From Streptomyces sp. NBC_00154 (GTDB lineage: Bacteria; Actinomycetota; Actinomycetes; Streptomycetales; Streptomycetaceae), in the NCBI RefSeq assembly GCF_026342835.1, contig NZ_JAPEMI010000001.1, positions 1,308,501 to 1,372,500 of the forward strand: a DNA stretch of 64,000 nt, given 5' to 3'. Position 1 is the first letter of the stretch; the number at the start of each line of letters is the position of its first letter. Below are positions 59,795-64,000 of the stretch, in pieces. Under the pieces are notes generated by a model that saw only the letters and a program-made list of their open reading frames with translations, was not told where the DNA came from and ran no database searches. The position numbers were made by a program, and so were the translations under genes.

Positions 59795-62700
59795 TTACCG
59801 CTGTGCGGCCCGGTACGCCGTCCTCAGCTTGGCCACCGCCCCGGTCAGATCACCGGTGAGCAGCAGATGGTCGGCGTCGGCGAACGGCTTGGACACCGCT
59901 GCGGTCGGCTTCCCGCCGGCCTTCTGCTGCACCAGCAGGCGGGCCTGGTCGACGATCGCCCTGCCTGCCTCGGACTTCCCCAGTCCGGCCTTCTCCGCGA
60001 GCTGCGCGGCGACGGCGAGCGCGCCCAGGGTCAGTTCGCCGCCCGTCGGGGCCTTCTTCAGCGTGGTCAGGCCCCAGCCGTACGGGAACTGCGGGTCGTA
60101 CGTCGCGTCGCCGACGTTGATCGGCAGCTGCGACTCCGACTTCGGCCAGGTGACCGGCAGCTGTCCGGTGAAGGCACGCTTCCCGTACAGCACGTCGGCC
60201 ACTCCGTCGCCCTCGGTGCCCGGCAGCCAGGACGCGACGAGTGCGTCGATGTCACCGAGCCTGTCGCCGATGAGCTGCGGGCGGCCGGAGACCACCAGGA
60301 CCGCGCACTTCATCGCGGCGCAGACCTTGTCGATCGCGGCCTTGTCGGCAGCGGTCAGCTCCAGGTCGTTGCCGTTGCCCACGTCACCGATGCCTTCGGC
60401 GTACGGGGTCTCGCCGACCACGACCACACCCACGTCGTAGCCGTCCGTGGATGCCGAAGCGTCCTTGGAGTAGGTGACCGAGGCCGCGTCCGTGGCGTCC
60501 TTCTTCATGGCCTCCAGGATCGTCGTACCCGTGGTGATCCTGCCCGACGAGCCCTGCCAGCTGACGGTCCAGCCGCCGGCCTGGTTGCCGATGTTGTCGG
60601 CGTTGGACCCGGCGACGTACACCTTCTGCGATGCCTTGAGCGGCAGCACTCCGCCGTCGTTCTTCAGCAGGACCTGCGACTTGGCCGCCGCCTCGCGGGC
60701 CACCGCACGGTGTCCGGCCGAGCCGACCTGGTCGATGTCGGTCGTGTCGGCGTACGGCTTCTCGAAGAGGCCGAGCCGGAATTTCTGGGTCAGGATCCGG
60801 GTGACCGCGTCGTCGATCCGGGCCTGGCTGATCCGGCCCGCGGTGACCTCGTCCTGGAGCGTCTTCGTGAAGTCCTGGTAGGCCGTCGGGACCATGATCA
60901 TGTCGAGTCCGGCGTTGATGGACGTACGGACGTCGCTGGCGTAGTCGCCGGGGATCTGGTCGATGGCCTGCCAGTCACTGATGACGAAGCCGTCGAAGCC
61001 CATCCGGTCCTTGAGCACGCCGTTGATCATCTCGGCGTCGGCGTGCATCTTCACCGGGCCCTGGTCGTCGCCGAGGATGTCGAGCGAGGAGTACGACGGC
61101 ATGACCGTGCCGACACCGCGCTTGACGGCCTCCTCGAACGGGGCGAGGTGCACGGCTTCGAGCTCCTGCCGGGTGACCTTCGTGACGCCCTGGTCGATGG
61201 TGTACGAACCGGTGGTGGACGAGCCGAACTCCGTACCGCCGTCGCCGACGTAGTGCTTGGCGGTGGCCAGGACCTTGTCGTTGCGGTGCAGGTCCTTGCC
61301 GGACGCGCTGCCCTGCATGCCCTGGATGACCGTCTCCATGGACTCGACGAGTGCCGGGTCCTCACCGTACGACTCGTAGGAGCGGCCCCAGCGCTCGTCG
61401 CGGGTGACGCAGAGGCAGGGTGCGAAGTCCCACGGAATGCCCGTCGCGCGGACCTCGTCGGCGGTGACCGCGCCGGTCCGCTCGGCGAGCTTCGGGTCGC
61501 GGCCTGCACCGATGCCGATGTTGTGCGGCATGATCGTCGAGCCGATGACGTTGTTGTGCCCGTGCACCGCGTCCACGCCGTAGATCAGCGGGATCTGGAA
61601 GCGGGTCGCCTGCGCCCGGAGTTGGTAGGCGTCGACCATCTTCGCCCACGCCTCGGGTGTGTTCGGCGTCGGGACGGAGCCGCCGCCGGAGAGCAGCGAG
61701 CCGAGGTCGTACGTGGCGATGTCACCCTGCGACTTCAGTGCATTGCGCTCGGCCTGCGTCATCTGGCCGGCCTTCTCGGCCGGCGACATCCGGGAGAGGA
61801 GGTCGGCGACGCGCTTCTTCACCGGGAGCTTCGGGTCGAGGTACGGCAGCCCATGGGCGTCGATGACGACCTGCGGGTTCTCCTTGGGCGGCTTGGCGCC
61901 GGTGACGGTGAGTTCGAGCGGGATCGTCTCGGCGGACTCCGCTGCCCCGTCCTTCCTGGTGGCCACCGAGATCCGGTGCGAAGTCCCGGACGCGGTGCCT
62001 GCCGGGAAGGTGTACGTGCCGGTGACCGGCGTGTAGTCCTTGCCGGGCTCGGCGCTGCCGCCCTTGGTCGCGTACGCGACGGTGACGGGTTCCTCGATCG
62101 GTACGGAGCCGGTGGTGGCGACGGAGACATCGATGTCCGCCGTGCCGCCCTCCTTCACCGTATGGACCGCCGCGTCCGTGACGACGCTCGCCTTCAGGGC
62201 CGCGTCGGCCTTCCCGTACAGCTCCACACCGTCCATGGCGAACGAGCCGGGGGCCCCGGTCGGCAGCGTGACGGCGTAGCCCCACATCTCGTCGAGGCCG
62301 AGGACCTGGTCGATGCCGCCGACGGGCTGGTAGTCGGTGCGGTACGTGAAGTCGGCGAACGGTATCTCGACCTGGTGCCAGCCCTCCCAGTCGTCGGTGA
62401 ACGACGTGGTCCACAGCTCGGACGCCTCGCCGTTGGCGCCGCCGTCCTTGATCTCGAAGTTGATCCTCTTGCCCGAACCGGGCGGCAGCGGCGCGGTGTT
62501 CTGGCCGTACCACCAGAACCGGATGCCCTTGTGGGCCGACCAGTCGTGGGCGGGCTGGTCGGCGGCGAAGTCGTGGCTGAGGCCGCCGTAACCGCTGATG
62601 TTGTACGTGCCTTCGAGGACCTTGGCGCCCTCGGGGGCGTCGGCGCGGTCCTTCACGGCCAGAGTCGGCGGGTCGTCGGAGTCGCCGCCCCAGGTGAAGA

Positions 62701-62905
62701 TGCCGTCGGCGGGCTGGTTGGCGAACGGGACCTCGCCCTCGAAGCGGTCGACGAGGACGGGCGCCGGGTCGTCCGCCGCCGCTGCGGTGGCGGCGCTGGC
62801 GCTCGGGACGGCCCCGGCGAGCAGACCGGCGAGGACGGTGACGGCAGCCAGTGCGGCCGTCGCCGGTCTGGCCCGGCGGCGGGCGAGGCGGGTGCGTGGT
62901 GGCAT
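59795..62905 (-). CDS. Secreted multidomain beta-glucosidase (GH3)
   Basis: 1036 residues from ATG 62905 (AAGGAG upstream). Signal peptide ends near ASA38. Residues ~48-205 are a CBM11/CIA30-like beta-sandwich (GGLSHDFAADQPAHDWSAHK). Residues ~215-315 are a Calx-beta-like module (VTYTFPAG region). GH3 N-terminal barrel from ~345 carries IPLIYGVDAVHGHNNVIGST and the nucleophile Asp in FVISDWQAI (about 643). The GH3 C domain has GVLPLKASQKVYVAGSNADN and LVASWLPGTEGDGVADVLYG. Cleaves beta-linked glucosides or gluco-oligosaccharides outside the cell. Downstream of a GH1 gene on the same strand. Confidence 0.92.
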   Translation of the reverse strand: MPPRTRLARRRARPATAALAAVTVLAGLLAGAVPSASAATAAAADDPAPVLVDRFEGEVPFANQPADGIFTWGGDSDDPPTLAVKDRADAPEGAKVLEGTYNISGYGGLSHDFAADQPAHDWSAHKGIRFWWYGQNTAPLPPGSGKRINFEIKDGGANGEASELWTTSFTDDWEGWHQVEIPFADFTYRTDYQPVGGIDQVLGLDEMWGYAVTLPTGAPGSFAMDGVELYGKADAALKASVVTDAAVHTVKEGGTADIDVSVATTGSVPIEEPVTVAYATKGGSAEPGKDYTPVTGTYTFPAGTASGTSHRISVATRKDGAAESAETIPLELTVTGAKPPKENPQVVIDAHGLPYLDPKLPVKKRVADLLSRMSPAEKAGQMTQAERNALKSQGDIATYDLGSLLSGGGSVPTPNTPEAWAKMVDAYQLRAQATRFQIPLIYGVDAVHGHNNVIGSTIMPHNIGIGAGRDPKLAERTGAVTADEVRATGIPWDFAPCLCVTRDERWGRSYESYGEDPALVESMETVIQGMQGSASGKDLHRNDKVLATAKHYVGDGGTEFGSSTTGSYTIDQGVTKVTRQELEAVHLAPFEEAVKRGVGTVMPSYSSLDILGDDQGPVKMHADAEMINGVLKDRMGFDGFVISDWQAIDQIPGDYASDVRTSINAGLDMIMVPTAYQDFTKTLQDEVTAGRISQARIDDAVTRILTQKFRLGLFEKPYADTTDIDQVGSAGHRAVAREAAAKSQVLLKNDGGVLPLKASQKVYVAGSNADNIGNQAGGWTVSWQGSSGRITTGTTILEAMKKDATDAASVTYSKDASASTDGYDVGVVVVGETPYAEGIGDVGNGNDLELTAADKAAIDKVCAAMKCAVLVVSGRPQLIGDRLGDIDALVASWLPGTEGDGVADVLYGKRAFTGQLPVTWPKSESQLPINVGDATYDPQFPYGWGLTTLKKAPTGGELTLGALAVAAQLAEKAGLGKSEAGRAIVDQARLLVQQKAGGKPTAAVSKPFADADHLLLTGDLTGAVAKLRTAYRAAQR

Positions 62906-63059
62906 TGCGGCTCCTTCGGACACTGAAAAGTGCTTCTGCTGGTTCTTCTGCTCGACCCGCCCCCAGTCGGTCTCCGCCTTCACGCCGCCCTGCGCGATGC
63001 GGTCGACGCTGGACTGCGGGAGACCCCAGTAGGGCTGGGAGACCTGGTTGTTGCCGCAG

Positions 63060-64000
<941 letters not shown>

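Overview
The window is high-GC actinobacterial DNA and reads as a Streptomyces chromosome. GC-rich third codon positions give long antisense shadow frames. The gene order mutM-rnc-rpmF-DUF177-coaD-rsmD-recG-DAK2-rpmB-thiD-thiL-ddlA-gpsA-plsC-cofC-hup-leuDC-ndgR-gltX-conservon-accEB matches what I recall of the Streptomyces core chromosome. All assignments come from reading the sequence, with no database search.

Layout. 0-2.3 kb: a 5'-truncated secreted CAP-domain protein, a small DUF6479-like membrane protein with a tandem duplication in its membrane segment, a decayed Gfo/Idh oxidoreductase fragment, and an HxlR regulator with a 16-bp inverted-repeat operator. 2.3-9.9 kb: a minus-strand core block for DNA repair, RNA processing, ribosome, CoA synthesis and cell division (mutM, rnc, rpmF, DUF177, a SepIVA/DivIVA-like coiled coil, coaD, rsmD, recG). 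10-15 kb: an HSP90-family ATPase translationally coupled to a 982-residue TPR-like protein. 15-24 kb: DAK2/FakA-like kinase, rpmB, thiamine kinases thiD and thiL, an AsnC-type ligand-binding protein, a DUF3515 lipoprotein, ddlA, gpsA, plsC and cofC. 24-30 kb: an HU protein with a histone-H1-like tail, leuCD with divergent ndgR, a DUF4188/MerR divergent pair, and five tRNA genes (three Glu-CUC, two Gln-CUG). 30-33.7 kb: HAD hydrolase, gltX, a fumarylacetoacetase-family gene, and a 62-residue peptide with a duplicated ANPRRT motif.

34-44.8 kb holds two complete tandem conservons (cvnA-B-C-D twice). Each encodes a membrane sensor-kinase-like protein, a roadblock protein, a DUF742 protein and a Ras-like GTPase. 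Parts of the two copies are almost identical at the DNA level, which points to gene conversion. They are followed by convergent accE/accB (acyl-CoA carboxylase epsilon and beta subunits).

47-64 kb is mainly a secreted-enzyme region: GH101 endo-alpha-N-acetylgalactosaminidase with NPCBM, GH64 beta-1,3-glucanase behind a LacI-type palindrome, a small LAS-type (M15-like) peptidase, YceI, a methyltransferase, an SGNH/GDSL esterase behind a GAAAGTTTC box, an aldo/keto reductase, a Gly-rich membrane protein, a multidomain GH3 beta-glucosidase, and a GH1 beta-glucosidase cut by the window end.

The least explained items are the tandem conservons with their neighbouring 62-residue peptide, the HSP90-TPR pair, and a palindromic repeat that has become coding sequence at the N terminus of gltX.
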